31,275 nt of DNA from JANXXV01 sp038230275 (GTDB lineage: Bacteria; Acidobacteriota; Terriglobia; Bryobacterales; Bryobacteraceae): the NCBI GenBank assembly GCA_038230275.1, contig JBBRNO010000075.1, positions 1 through 31,275 of the forward strand. Reading direction: 5' to 3'. Numbering within the stretch: the first letter of the stretch is position 1; every line of letters starts with the position of its first letter. Below are positions 23,142-30,113 of this stretch, piece after piece. Below the pieces are notes generated by a model. The model did no database searches. It was given only the letters and a program-made list of their open reading frames with translations, and was not told the origin of the DNA. The translations under genes and the position numbers were made by a program.

Positions 23142-24965
23142 TTACTGCAACACTGGTGGCAGAACCGGCCTTTTCTCTCCATAAAAAGCCCGCAGTTTGC
23201 GAGCCACCGCGGGTCCGGCAACCTTGGTCAGTTCTTCTTCGGAAGCGCCCCGGACCCGCTCGGAGCTTCCGAATTCGCGCAGCAGCTTCTGCATCGTACG
23301 CGCACCGATGCCGGGAATATCTTCCAGCTCCGATGTCAGCGTTCGTGCGTTACGCCGCGTCCGATGGAAAGTGACGGCGAACCGGTGTGCCTCATCGCGG
23401 ATCGTCTGAACCAGATGCAACACCGGCGAAAACTTGTCCAGTACAATCGGCTCGTCTTCCTGACCCAACACGTAGATCCACTCTTCCCGTTTGGCAATGG
23501 ACGCCAGCGGTTGGTTGATCACCCCGATCGCCTCCAGCGCCTCAGCCGCGGCGTGCAACTGCCCCAGCCCGCCATCAATCAGAATCAGCCCCGGAAACGG
23601 CTGCTTCTCTTCCTGCAACTTTGAATAGCGCCGCGTCACCACTTCCGCCATGGATGCAAAATCGTCGTTCCCCTGCACCGTGCGGATGATGAATTTGCGA
23701 TAGTCGGCTTTCTTCATGCGGCCGTTTTCCCACACCACCATGCTGGCCACTTTGTCAGTGCCCTGAATGTGGGAGATGTCGAAACATTCAATGCGCTTCG
23801 GCGGATCGGGCAGCGTCAGCGCATCCTGCAAGGCTTCCTGAATGGCCGCGGAAGATGGCGTCAGGACGCGGAAGCGGGCATCGAAACTGTGCTTGGCATT
23901 CGTTTCCACTAGCGACAGCATCGCTTTCTTTTGCCCCCGCTGCGGTGTGTGGATCTCCACCTTGTGGCCCCGCTTCTCGGCCAGAATATCCTGCAGGACT
24001 TCCAGATCTTCAAACTCCACCGGCACATGAATCAGCGCCGGAATGTATTCCTGGTTCAGATACACCTGCTTTAACAGCGCCGAGAAAAACTCGGGCGGAT
24101 CGAAATCCATCTGGTCTTCCCAGAAGAATTCCCGGCGATCCACAATGCGGCCGCGGCGCAGGTGGAACAGGTTCACGGCAATCAACGGAGCTTCGGCGTA
24201 ATAGGCAAAAATATCGATGTTATCGCCGTCGGCCGAGTCCATTTTCTGCGTCTGCTCCATCTCCTCCACCGTGGTGATTAGATCGCGCAACCCACCGGCT
24301 TCTTCAAAGCGCATGTCTTCCGACGCTTGCTGCATGCGGCGGCGCAGATTCGCCGTAAGATCACGGTGCCGCCCTCCCAGAAACAGCTTCACGTTCCGCA
24401 CCGCGTCCGCGTAAGATTCGTCCGTCGTTAAGCCGGGAACACAAGGCCCCAGGCAACGGTGAATGTGGTACTGCAAACAAGGGTGCGTATGCGTGCGGGA
24501 GAAATCCACCTTGCACGACGGAATTTTAAAGTGCCGGTGAATGAAGTGAACCAGGCGGTGCGCCAGATTCGCGGGAAAATAAGGTCCGAAATACGACGAT
24601 CCGTCCTTTCGCAAGCGCCGGGTCACGAACACCCTGGGAAACGTCTCATTCACTACTTTGATGTACGGATACGTCTTATCGTCGCGAAGAAGAACGTTGA
24701 AGCGCGGCTTCCACTGTTTAATCAGGTTGTTTTCCAGCGCGAGAGCTTCTTTTTCGTTGTCGACTTCGATGAAATCGATGTCGCGGGCTTCCGCGATCAG
24801 GGTGCCGGTCTTGGGCTCGGCCAAGCGGTCTTCGTTGAAATAGCTGCGAACCCGGGCGCGCAGGCTTTTGGCCTTGCCCACGTAGATTACGGTGCCGTGC
24901 GCATCCTTATAGAGATACACTCCAGGCAGAAGCGGTAATTGCGCTACTTTGTCACGGAGGTCCAT
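23142..24965 (-). CDS. uvrC: Excinuclease ABC subunit C
   Basis: 607 residues from ATG 24965, the usual length; in-frame upstream codons up to 25034 would only add a non-conserved tail crossing the divergent gene. The N-terminal GIY-YIG nuclease is at about 10-50 (LPGVYLYKDAHGTVIYVGKA, KSLRARVRSYF). A UvrB-binding UVR motif lies near 205-235, an RNase H-like second nuclease around CFDISHIQGTDKVASMVVWE and LILIDGGLGQLHAAAEAL, and a C-terminal helix-hairpin-helix (LEDIPGIGARTMQKLLREFG). UvrC makes the two cuts in nucleotide excision repair. No Shine-Dalgarno sequence precedes the ATG; a -10-like GATTAT lies on this strand at 24980-24975. Confidence 0.95.
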   Translation of the reverse strand: MDLRDKVAQLPLLPGVYLYKDAHGTVIYVGKAKSLRARVRSYFNEDRLAEPKTGTLIAEARDIDFIEVDNEKEALALENNLIKQWKPRFNVLLRDDKTYPYIKVVNETFPRVFVTRRLRKDGSSYFGPYFPANLAHRLVHFIHRHFKIPSCKVDFSRTHTHPCLQYHIHRCLGPCVPGLTTDESYADAVRNVKLFLGGRHRDLTANLRRRMQQASEDMRFEEAGGLRDLITTVEEMEQTQKMDSADGDNIDIFAYYAEAPLIAVNLFHLRRGRIVDRREFFWEDQMDFDPPEFFSALLKQVYLNQEYIPALIHVPVEFEDLEVLQDILAEKRGHKVEIHTPQRGQKKAMLSLVETNAKHSFDARFRVLTPSSAAIQEALQDALTLPDPPKRIECFDISHIQGTDKVASMVVWENGRMKKADYRKFIIRTVQGNDDFASMAEVVTRRYSKLQEEKQPFPGLILIDGGLGQLHAAAEALEAIGVINQPLASIAKREEWIYVLGQEDEPIVLDKFSPVLHLVQTIRDEAHRFAVTFHRTRRNARTLTSELEDIPGIGARTMQKLLREFGSSERVRGASEEELTKVAGPAVARKLRAFYGEKRPVLPPVLQ

Positions 24966-24979
24966 CGGAGGGCTATAAT
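24949..24979 (+). promoter_or_regulatory. Promoter of the exported TPR gene, with a possible divergent uvrC -10
   Basis: TTGTCA (24949-24954), 19 nt, then a consensus TATAAT (24974-24979). The expected transcription start coincides with the GTG at 24986. Read on the other strand, the same bases give GATTAT about 10 nt before the uvrC start, so the -10 region may serve both directions. Confidence 0.5.
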
Positions 24980-24985
24980 CCAAGT

Positions 24986-25390
24986 GTGACATGGCTTCGG
25001 GTCGGCGTGGTAGTTCTGGCCGCGCACGCCGCAATCTTCGCGCAGGATAAGAACAAACAGGAAAAGCCGGATCCGCAGTACCAGGAACCGCCTGAAGAAG
25101 ACGTTGCCACCGCGCCCAAAGACTACGTTTTCAATCCGTTGCAAGCTGCCAAGGAAGTCCGGATTGGAAACTATTACTTCAAAAAGGGCTCCTATAAGGC
25201 CGCGGCGCACCGGTTTGAGGAAGCGCTGAAATGGAACCCCGGCCTGGCGGACGCCACGTTCCGCCTGGGCGAATCGCGGGAGAAATTGAAAGACAAACCG
25301 GGCGCTCAGCAAGCCTTCAAGAAATATCTGGAGATTGAGCCCGATGGCAAAGAGGCCGCCGCCGTCAAGAAGAAGCTGAGCCAGAAGTAG
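24986..25390 (+). CDS. Exported TPR-repeat protein
   Basis: 134 residues from GTG 24986. A signal peptide (MTWLRVGVVVLAAHAAIFA) and a charged linker rich in K, E, P and Q (20-45) precede two to three tetratricopeptide helices: AAKEVRIGNYYFKKGSYKAA, AHRFEEALKWNPGLADATFR and LGESREKLKDKPGAQQAFKK followed by YLEIEPDGKEA. TPR pairs act as protein-binding scaffolds; the partner is unknown. No Shine-Dalgarno site precedes the GTG, which coincides with the predicted transcription start. It ends 9 nt from the convergent TIR gene. Confidence 0.8.
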   Translation: MTWLRVGVVVLAAHAAIFAQDKNKQEKPDPQYQEPPEEDVATAPKDYVFNPLQAAKEVRIGNYYFKKGSYKAAAHRFEEALKWNPGLADATFRLGESREKLKDKPGAQQAFKKYLEIEPDGKEAAAVKKKLSQK

Positions 25391-25399
25391 CGGCGCCGT

Positions 25400-25972
25400 T
25401 CAACCGGCCACTGGCCGCCTTCGGACTTCGTGCAGTTTGACCTGCCTGCGCATAGCCGCTACCACCCGCCTCACGCCCTTTTCCCATTCCGGGTATAAGT
25501 CCACATAGTGCAGGTAATCGCTAACGCGGTTGGGAACCTCGCATGCCTCCAACCGAATGGGCACAATGAAAGTTTCGTCCAGTGGCACCTCTGCCGCGCA
25601 ACCGAGGGCATAGCGCAGTTCACATTGAAACGTTCCCCGTTTGTAGGTGGCGCGCCGGGAGAAACAGGGGACGAAGAAATCGGAGATTTCAATGGCCTGT
25701 TGGATGGAACGCGGCCAATTCTGCCCCGGCAGCAGTTTCCGCTTATCCAGCCAAGGGTTGAATCCCGCTCTGTGCAGCGCGTCGGCCAGATTCCGGACCT
25801 TGCCAAAATCTTCTTCCACGTAGGCGAGGAACACTTTGGGCCGGGTTTCGGCCAGGAATTCGAACTGGCCATCCGGTCTCCGGACCAGGGTGCCCAGGCC
25901 GTCCATTTCAATGGTACTGCCAGTATCCAGGCACTCTTTCAAAATCCGGCCAACCTCGTTCTTACTTGGCAC
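25400..25972 (-). CDS. TIR-domain protein with HU-like N-terminal segment
   Basis: 190 residues from GTG 25972; a TTG at 25984 would add four residues. Residues 1-45 (SKNEVGRILKECLDTGST, DGLGTLVRRPDGQFEFLAET) align with the second half of the HU-like protein encoded just upstream (DILKNLRKGK, PGLGRFIVEKDSTIRFERA). Residues 46-178 are a TIR domain: KVFLAYVEEDFGKVRNLADA, the BB-loop area RAGFNPWLDKRKLLPGQNW, SDFFVPCFSRRA and TFQCELRYAL with Glu118 in the place of the catalytic glutamate of NAD-cleaving TIR domains. Bacterial TIR domains often cleave NAD+ or make cyclic signals in anti-phage defence, but whether this one is active is unknown. Its gene overlaps the HU-like gene by 11 nt. Confidence 0.85.
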   Translation of the reverse strand: MPSKNEVGRILKECLDTGSTIEMDGLGTLVRRPDGQFEFLAETRPKVFLAYVEEDFGKVRNLADALHRAGFNPWLDKRKLLPGQNWPRSIQQAIEISDFFVPCFSRRATYKRGTFQCELRYALGCAAEVPLDETFIVPIRLEACEVPNRVSDYLHYVDLYPEWEKGVRRVVAAMRRQVKLHEVRRRPVAG

Positions 25973-26162
25973 GGGCCCTCTCAAAGCGGATGGTGGAGTC
26001 CTTTTCTACGATGAACCTGCCCAAACCGGGGACCGAGGCCGGCTTCCCCTTCCTAAGATTCTTCAGGATATCGTGTACCACACGATCCAAGTCGTCCGCG
26101 GCGGCGCCAGTGGACACATTCGTCTGTTTTGCCAGCAGTTCAGCCAGCGCAAGTTTCTTCAT
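25962..26162 (-). CDS. Minimal HU/IHF-like protein, 66 residues, paired with TIR gene
   Basis: 66 residues beginning MKKLALAELLAKQTNVSTGA, then DDLDRVVHDILKNLRKGKPA and SVPGLGRFIVEKDSTIRFER. This matches the helical N-terminus and first beta strands of HU/IHF (HU is about 90 residues), but the chain ends where HU would extend its DNA-clasping beta arm. It may dimerise without the usual DNA grip, or bind the HU-like N-terminus of the TIR protein. The start has no Shine-Dalgarno sequence; TATTAT (26177-26172) lies 9 nt upstream. It overlaps the TIR gene by 11 nt, so the two products are made together. Confidence 0.8.
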   Translation of the reverse strand: MKKLALAELLAKQTNVSTGAAADDLDRVVHDILKNLRKGKPASVPGLGRFIVEKDSTIRFERARAK

Positions 26163-26171
26163 AGCGCTTTA

Positions 26172-26177
26172 ATAATA
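26172..26177 (-). promoter_or_regulatory. -10 element of the HU-TIR unit
   Basis: TATTAT on the minus strand, nine bases before the ATG at 26162. No -35 close to consensus is visible at 17-18 nt, so this is a weaker call than the other promoters here. Confidence 0.35.
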
Positions 26178-26417
26178 TTGGACGGTTCCGGCTGCCGAGA
26201 TCTGCCCGAAGTGTCGCCGTGGCCGAGATTCAAAAGGTAACTGGCATAATTTGCAATGAGTTAGAGAAAACGAAGCAGAGCGAAAATATCTAAAGAAAGT
26301 TGTGAACGCGATTTTCAATGAAGGGATTTTAACTGTGTCTTAAGAGCTGGTTCATGTGCGCTTGCCATCATACCCTTGAGACGTAGACGTCCTCAAATCC
26401 AAGGAGAACTAAACTAA

Positions 26418-26570
26418 ATGAAAAAGATCATGAGCCTCATGCTCGGCCTCGCCCTCGTAGTTGGAACCAGCGTTGTCACTTTCGCCGCCGACGATAAGCC
26501 AGCCGATGGCAAGATGAAGAAGAAGGGTGGCAAGAAGGGCAAGAAGACCACCGACGCACCGAAGGCGTAG
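26418..26570 (+). CDS. Small lysine-rich exported peptide
   Basis: 50 residues. The signal peptide (MKKIMSLMLGLALVVGTSVV then TFAA) is followed by a mature part of only about 26 residues, nearly half of it lysine (DDKPADGKMKKKGGKKGKKT then TDAPKA). AAGGAGA (26401-26407) is a good ribosome-binding site 10 nt upstream. I recall similar short Lys-rich exported peptides in Solibacter-type genomes; their function is unknown. The upstream 26241-26400 is AT-rich and has no readable gene. Confidence 0.75.
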   Translation: MKKIMSLMLGLALVVGTSVVTFAADDKPADGKMKKKGGKKGKKTTDAPKA

Positions 26571-26576
26571 TTTTTT
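26554..26576 (+). terminator. Weak intrinsic terminator at the end of the small peptide gene
   Basis: ACGC (26554-26557) pairs with GCGT (26565-26568) over a 7-nt loop, followed almost directly by six T residues (26571-26576). The stem is only 4 bp and lies inside the last codons. Confidence 0.3.
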
Positions 26577-26624
26577 CGCTTTCCTGGATTTTTTCGCCGT
26601 GCATGGCCGCTGGGAACAGCCGCT

Positions 26625-27253
26625 ATGCGCGGCGATTCCATTTTTGGCGCCTTTGTAGTGTTCCTCATAATGTTCCTGATGCTCGACGTCGCACACGCCG
26701 AAGGCGCGGTTTTATCGGGTTCCTGAAGCTTTTCGCCGCGCACAGCCGCGCCGAATCCAAGCGATATTTGGTTAGCCCCGCAGTGGAATTGCGCCTTCCA
26801 TTACGCTCCGCAGTGGAGGTGGATGCGCTTTACAGCCGGTTTGGACTGCGATCCGCTCAAGACGGCTTCTTCGGCTTTACCGCTCAATCCCAACGGGCGA
26901 ACTCTTGGGAATTTCCGATTCTAGGAAGATTCCGGCCCATCCGGCCCATTTTCATTGAGATAGGCTACGTGCCACGAACGATGACCGGCACTACTCACTT
27001 CGATTCAACAATCATAGATGTCGCCGGAGACCGAACGCGCCAGGTCAGCGACCAGAAGATGGCCTACCAATTCACGCACGGCCTGATTGCCGGTGCGGGT
27101 GTGGATTTGCCACTTGGACACCTTCGCTTCTCGCCCGACGTCCGGTATACACGGTGGTTTAACCGATCGTTCGATCACCAGGGATCTCATGGATTTTCAT
27201 TGCAATCCCCGCGGAATCGCGCCGAAATCCTGTTGGGCATCTGGTGGAGGTGA
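26625..27253 (+). pseudogene. Outer-membrane beta-barrel protein, frameshifted between signal peptide and barrel
   Basis: ATG 26625 starts a strong signal peptide (MRGDSIFGAFVVFLIMFLML, DVAHAEGAVL) whose frame stops at 26724-26726. The barrel continues in another frame from about 26712 to the stop at 27251-27253: SKRYLVSPAVELRLPLRSAV, EVDALYSRFGLRS, NSWEFPILGRFRPIRP, GAGVDLPLGHLRFSPDVRYT and SPRNRAEILLGIWWR. That ending is typical of acidobacterial outer-membrane barrel proteins. One extra T in the T4 run 26710-26713 would join both parts as AEGAVFIGFLKLFAAHSRAE. The longer in-frame reading from 26603 (MAAGNSRYARRFHFW...) has no signal peptide and is unlikely. It is either a young pseudogene, a base-calling error, or a case of frameshift rescue. 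Confidence 0.7.
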
Positions 27254-27267
27254 GCTAATGACCCGAC

Positions 27268-27861
27268 CTAGCCACCGGGATTTTCCGGTGCCTGCTCCCA
27301 CGCCTTCATGAAGTCGAAATGTTGCTCGCAACGGTGCAGCGAAGCAAACCGCGCCACCTGCCGGCCCACCGTTCTCAATCTCTCTTCTAATCGCGGGTCG
27401 CGCAGGGAACTGTCCGGATTGAATACTTTCCAAGCCTCGGGAACCGATGCCTGTTCCGGAACCACCCAAGCGTGCAGCGCTCGCCCAATATTGCGCAGAT
27501 TATTGAGTGCGTCGATTGCGCCCATCTGTCCACCGGAGACGCCCACCAGCCCAAGCATCTTTCCTTCGAATTCCTCAAACCCCATCAAGTCGAGCGCGTT
27601 CTTCAATACACCGCTAAAGCTGCCGTGATATTCGGGAGTGCCCAAGACAATGCCGTCCGCGGACCGGACCAGTTCCCGAAGCGCTGCCAGCGAATCGGGA
27701 TAAGTGGGATCGGTGTCCACACCAGTGCTCAAGGTCAGTTTGTAGTCTCGAAGATCGATCAGTTGCGTCTTCGCGCCCGCCTCAACCGCACCTCGCAGGG
27801 CCGCAGCCACCGCCATTGTGGTGTAGCTGCCGGCTCGCAGGCTGCCGGATATACCGATCAC
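27268..27861 (-). CDS. NADPH-dependent FMN reductase (flavodoxin fold)
   Basis: 197 residues from GTG 27861. The phosphate-binding loop GISGSLRAGSYTTMAVAAAL opens the protein and the flavin loop GTPEYHGSFSGVLKNALDLM lies near residues 78-97; LVGVSGGQMGAIDALNNLRN follows. This is the family of NAD(P)H:FMN reductases and quinone/chromate/azo reductases; the specific substrate is open. The protein starts two or three residues later than usual (most begin M-x-x-GISGS), and a mobile element lies one base before the GTG, so the start and expression may be altered. Confidence 0.9.
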   Translation of the reverse strand: MIGISGSLRAGSYTTMAVAAALRGAVEAGAKTQLIDLRDYKLTLSTGVDTDPTYPDSLAALRELVRSADGIVLGTPEYHGSFSGVLKNALDLMGFEEFEGKMLGLVGVSGGQMGAIDALNNLRNIGRALHAWVVPEQASVPEAWKVFNPDSSLRDPRLEERLRTVGRQVARFASLHRCEQHFDFMKAWEQAPENPGG

Positions 27862-27866
27862 GCTAG

Positions 27867-28014
27867 TGTAGTGTCCGCGAATTGGGTGGACACTACCGGA
27901 AACCGCTCCTTTACAGTCGCGGCTCGGAAACTACTGTTGCAGCAACGAGTTCGAGAGCCAGCCGCCCACGTGAGCAAGCCGTTTCTTGTGTCCAGTTATT
28001 TGCCGGACAGTACA
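27867..28014. mobile_element. MITE-like element, 148 bp, with CTAG target duplication
   Basis: Terminal inverted repeats TGTAGTGTCCG (27867-27877) and CGGACAGTACA (28004-28014) agree at 10 of 11 positions. CTAG flanks both ends (27863-27866 and 28015-28018), as expected of a 4-bp target duplication; IS481-type elements prefer NCTAGN. Each end also folds as a small hairpin around an 11-nt loop, TGTCC-N11-GGACA (27872-27892 and 27989-28009). No transposase frame lies inside. Confidence 0.7.
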
Positions 28015-28072
28015 CTAGTTTGAGAAGGACCCGTGCCCTGCGGATGAAAGCCAGCCGCCTGTAGATTCAAGG

Positions 28073-28507
28073 TTATTCTTTGCCGTAAAGTTCGGTCCAA
28101 ACCTCTGTTTTGCCGCTCGACCCGGTGGCTTGAATGCGCCGGACCAGATGCTTGCCGTCCTTGGTGATGGTAATGGAGATCTCCTGGTTCGTTCCGTCGT
28201 CCGCTTTCCTGGCGAATAGAATGGAAAAGGGCGAAAGGCGTGTGGCGATGGCTCCGCCGTGCTCCTTGCCATCGATGGCGCCCTCAAACCTGACGCTCTT
28301 GTCTTCCACTGCGGCGGTGGTAAAAGTGCGCTCGTATTTGAGCTTTGGATCCTGATGTTCAATCACCAGCCGTCCGCTGTCCGGCTTGGGAGCGCGATGC
28401 CACTTCGACCGCTGGACGTCTAACACCCAGGTGCCGCTCATATCCGCCACGTCCGCTGCCGTCAGTGCGGATAGGCCTAAGAAAACGATTGCTAGAAAAC
28501 CTCTCAT
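28073..28507 (-). CDS. Exported hypothetical protein, acidobacterial type
   Basis: 144 residues from ATG 28507, with an alternative ATG at 28516 adding three. A signal peptide (MRGFLAIVFLGLSALTAA) is followed by a small beta-rich domain: DMSGTWVLDVQRSKWHRAPK, LVIEHQDPKLKYERTFTTAA, ISITITKDGKHLVRRIQATG and EVWTELYGKE. This resembles lipocalin-like exported proteins common in acidobacteria. A longer reading to 29098 would cover most of the upstream membrane protein gene out of frame and is rejected. Confidence 0.78.
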   Translation of the reverse strand: MRGFLAIVFLGLSALTAADVADMSGTWVLDVQRSKWHRAPKPDSGRLVIEHQDPKLKYERTFTTAAVEDKSVRFEGAIDGKEHGGAIATRLSPFSILFARKADDGTNQEISITITKDGKHLVRRIQATGSSGKTEVWTELYGKE

Positions 28508-28551
28508 TCTGTCCATTAGAGGGAATTGCCAGCGAAACGCAACAGAATTCC

Positions 28552-29601
28552 TCAGCGCAGAAAGGCCATCCCAACCGGAATCGCAAGCGTAGCGGGAACC
28601 AGGATCCATGACCACGGATTCCCCAAATTCACCGTATAACCCAATCCAAAGCGCTTCTCGACGAAAAGTGCGGGGTCGTCTGGATTGACGTAGAGCATAC
28701 CCCATTTCCAGCAACTGTCGGGCGTGCGATCTCCAACAGGTTTGGCCGAGGAGGAGATGGGCCAGAGCCGGCTGCCGCCCTGGCCCTGGCGGATCAATAA
28801 TGCCGACGTCACCACGCCAAACACCAGCGTCAGCGCTGTAAACAGGGGGCCGGCCACGGTCCCGCCCAAGGTGGAAAGAATCGGCAGGAGTCCGAAGACG
28901 GATGCCAATACGTATTCCGCCCCCAGCAGCGCCCAAAGGTTCAATCGCCGGAATTCGCGTTCGTGGGCTCCGCGTTCGCCAGTGATGGAGATACGGCGGG
29001 AACGCATTGTCAGCGACGCCATCACCACCATCAAGAGGCACATGAGCGCGCCGATCGCGAGAGACCCGAACACCGTCCGCGGACTGCGATCCACCCAACG
29101 ATTCGGCTTACCGTCGATACCCCAATGCACGGGAAACGCAGGCGGAATCTGCTGCCAGTTCCAATACAAGATTGCGCCAGAGACAGCCAGGATCACGAAC
29201 GGAATGGTAAACGCAACCATTCCGCCGGGAAGCGATTCCGCGCGTGGAGAGAGCTCTACTTCAAACTCCCGGCTGGGCTCGGCAGCGAATGGACGTGTGG
29301 CGGCATTCGCGGACTTCAACGCCAGCATGGGCCCGGCCGTTTGCCAAAGAAACGCCAGAACGCTGAACTGCTCATGATGCAAGAAACCGCATACCGTGGT
29401 AATCGCAAACGCGATTGCCGTGTGAACCCCGATTCGCGTGTTGTATTTCCGGAGAATCGCCTTCGCATCGGTCGTGTTTCGGAAACCAGGTTCCACGGTG
29501 ACCGCAAAGAAGATGTCGGGACGCGTGAGATGGGGCATGCGGAACCACAGCAGTCCCAACAACAGAATCAACAACGGGGGCAGCCAGAGATTAGCGTTCA
29601 T
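28552..29601 (-). CDS. DUF1648 / DUF5808-type membrane protein
   Basis: 349 residues with about seven transmembrane segments. A central DUF1648 motif PPAFPVHWGIDGKPNRWVDR and a C-terminal DUF5808 motif WKWGMLYVNPDDPALFVEKR then FGLGYTVNLGNPWSW are clear. SdpI-like proteins of this group often work with a GntR or ArsR repressor and can confer immunity to toxic peptides, but no toxin is visible here. Its ATG overlaps the TGA of the GntR gene by 4 nt, so repressor and membrane protein are co-regulated. Confidence 0.88.
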   Translation of the reverse strand: MNANLWLPPLLILLLGLLWFRMPHLTRPDIFFAVTVEPGFRNTTDAKAILRKYNTRIGVHTAIAFAITTVCGFLHHEQFSVLAFLWQTAGPMLALKSANAATRPFAAEPSREFEVELSPRAESLPGGMVAFTIPFVILAVSGAILYWNWQQIPPAFPVHWGIDGKPNRWVDRSPRTVFGSLAIGALMCLLMVVMASLTMRSRRISITGERGAHEREFRRLNLWALLGAEYVLASVFGLLPILSTLGGTVAGPLFTALTLVFGVVTSALLIRQGQGGSRLWPISSSAKPVGDRTPDSCWKWGMLYVNPDDPALFVEKRFGLGYTVNLGNPWSWILVPATLAIPVGMAFLR

Positions 29602-29996
29602 TTTTCCAATCCTTCCGCGAGACCACGGAGCTCGCGAGCAATTCGTGCGGGAGACATGCCAGCGGCGCGAAGCTCAGCAATCAGCTCGCGCAAACGGCGG
29701 GAAAAAACACCGGAGACGGCGGCGTCCGGATGCGCGGGACTTTTTCGCGACAACACCAGCGCCCCGCGGCGCCGCTTCAAGTCCAACCATCCTTCCCCGG
29801 CCAGAATGCGGTAAGCCTCAGCCACGGTGTTGAAGTGGACTCCCAGATCGACTGCCAGTTGACGAACCGGTGGGAGAATGTGTCCGGGCTGAATGTCACC
29901 GGCAACCAGCGCATGGCGCAGCGCATCGACAATTTGCCGGTATACCGGGGCTTCGCCGTTTAACGTTATCTTTAGAATGAGCGGCGTGGAGAGCAT
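29598..29996 (-). CDS. GntR-family (YtrA subfamily) transcriptional repressor
   Basis: 132 residues from ATG 29996. The winged helix-turn-helix is at about 18-80: VYRQIVDALRHALVAGDIQP, PPVRQLAVDLGVHFNTVAEA and YRILAGEGWLDLKRRRGALV. The short C-terminal part (about 40 residues after the domain) marks the YtrA subfamily, which has only two helices for dimerisation and usually controls a membrane protein or ABC transporter next door. The DUF1648 protein is that neighbour here. A perfect inverted repeat lies directly upstream (30002-30024). Confidence 0.93.
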   Translation of the reverse strand: MLSTPLILKITLNGEAPVYRQIVDALRHALVAGDIQPGHILPPVRQLAVDLGVHFNTVAEAYRILAGEGWLDLKRRRGALVLSRKSPAHPDAAVSGVFSRRLRELIAELRAAGMSPARIARELRGLAEGLEK

Positions 29997-30001
29997 TGTC
30001 T

Positions 30002-30024
30002 AATGTACATGTACAGTGTACATT
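30002..30024. promoter_or_regulatory. Inverted-repeat operator upstream of the GntR gene
   Basis: Arms AATGTACA (30002-30009) and TGTACATT (30017-30024) are exact reverse complements around a 7-bp spacer. It lies 5 bp before the ATG of the GntR gene and covers the predicted -10 (AGTGTA on the plus strand, 30015-30020), so it should block its own promoter. Confidence 0.7.
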
Positions 30025-30044
30025 CGAGTTCGTGAATCCGTCAA
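30015..30044 (-). promoter_or_regulatory. Promoter of the GntR-DUF1648 operon
   Basis: On the minus strand, TTGACG (30044-30039), 18 nt, then TACACT (30020-30015). The transcript would have a leader of about 10-12 nt and no ribosome-binding site. Confidence 0.5.
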
Positions 30045-30077
30045 GAGGGAGATTCTGGCCGGCGGATCTGCTTGTTA

Positions 30078-30107
30078 TTGACACTAGTTGTTTACAACGA
30101 GTACTAT
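30078..30107 (+). promoter_or_regulatory. Promoter of the MarR-YceI operon
   Basis: TTGACA (30078-30083), 18 nt, then TACTAT (30102-30107). The expected transcription start coincides with the GTG at 30114. Confidence 0.6.
30083..30102. promoter_or_regulatory. Palindromic operator between -35 and -10, probable MarR site
   Basis: ACTAGTTGT (30083-30091), TT, ACAACGAGT (30094-30102): 8 of 9 positions pair, with a perfect inner GTTGT-TT-ACAAC. It sits exactly between the two promoter hexamers, where MarR-type repressors usually bind. Confidence 0.65.
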
Positions 30108-30113
30108 CGATTT

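Noticed and set aside
27273..27290. Hairpin CACCGG-N6-CCGGTG as a terminator
   Set aside because: There is no T-run on either strand, and it lies within the last codons of the FMN reductase.
28508..29098. N-terminal extension of the exported protein ending at 28073
   Set aside because: It runs out of frame through the DUF1648 membrane protein gene, and the true signal peptide begins at 28507.
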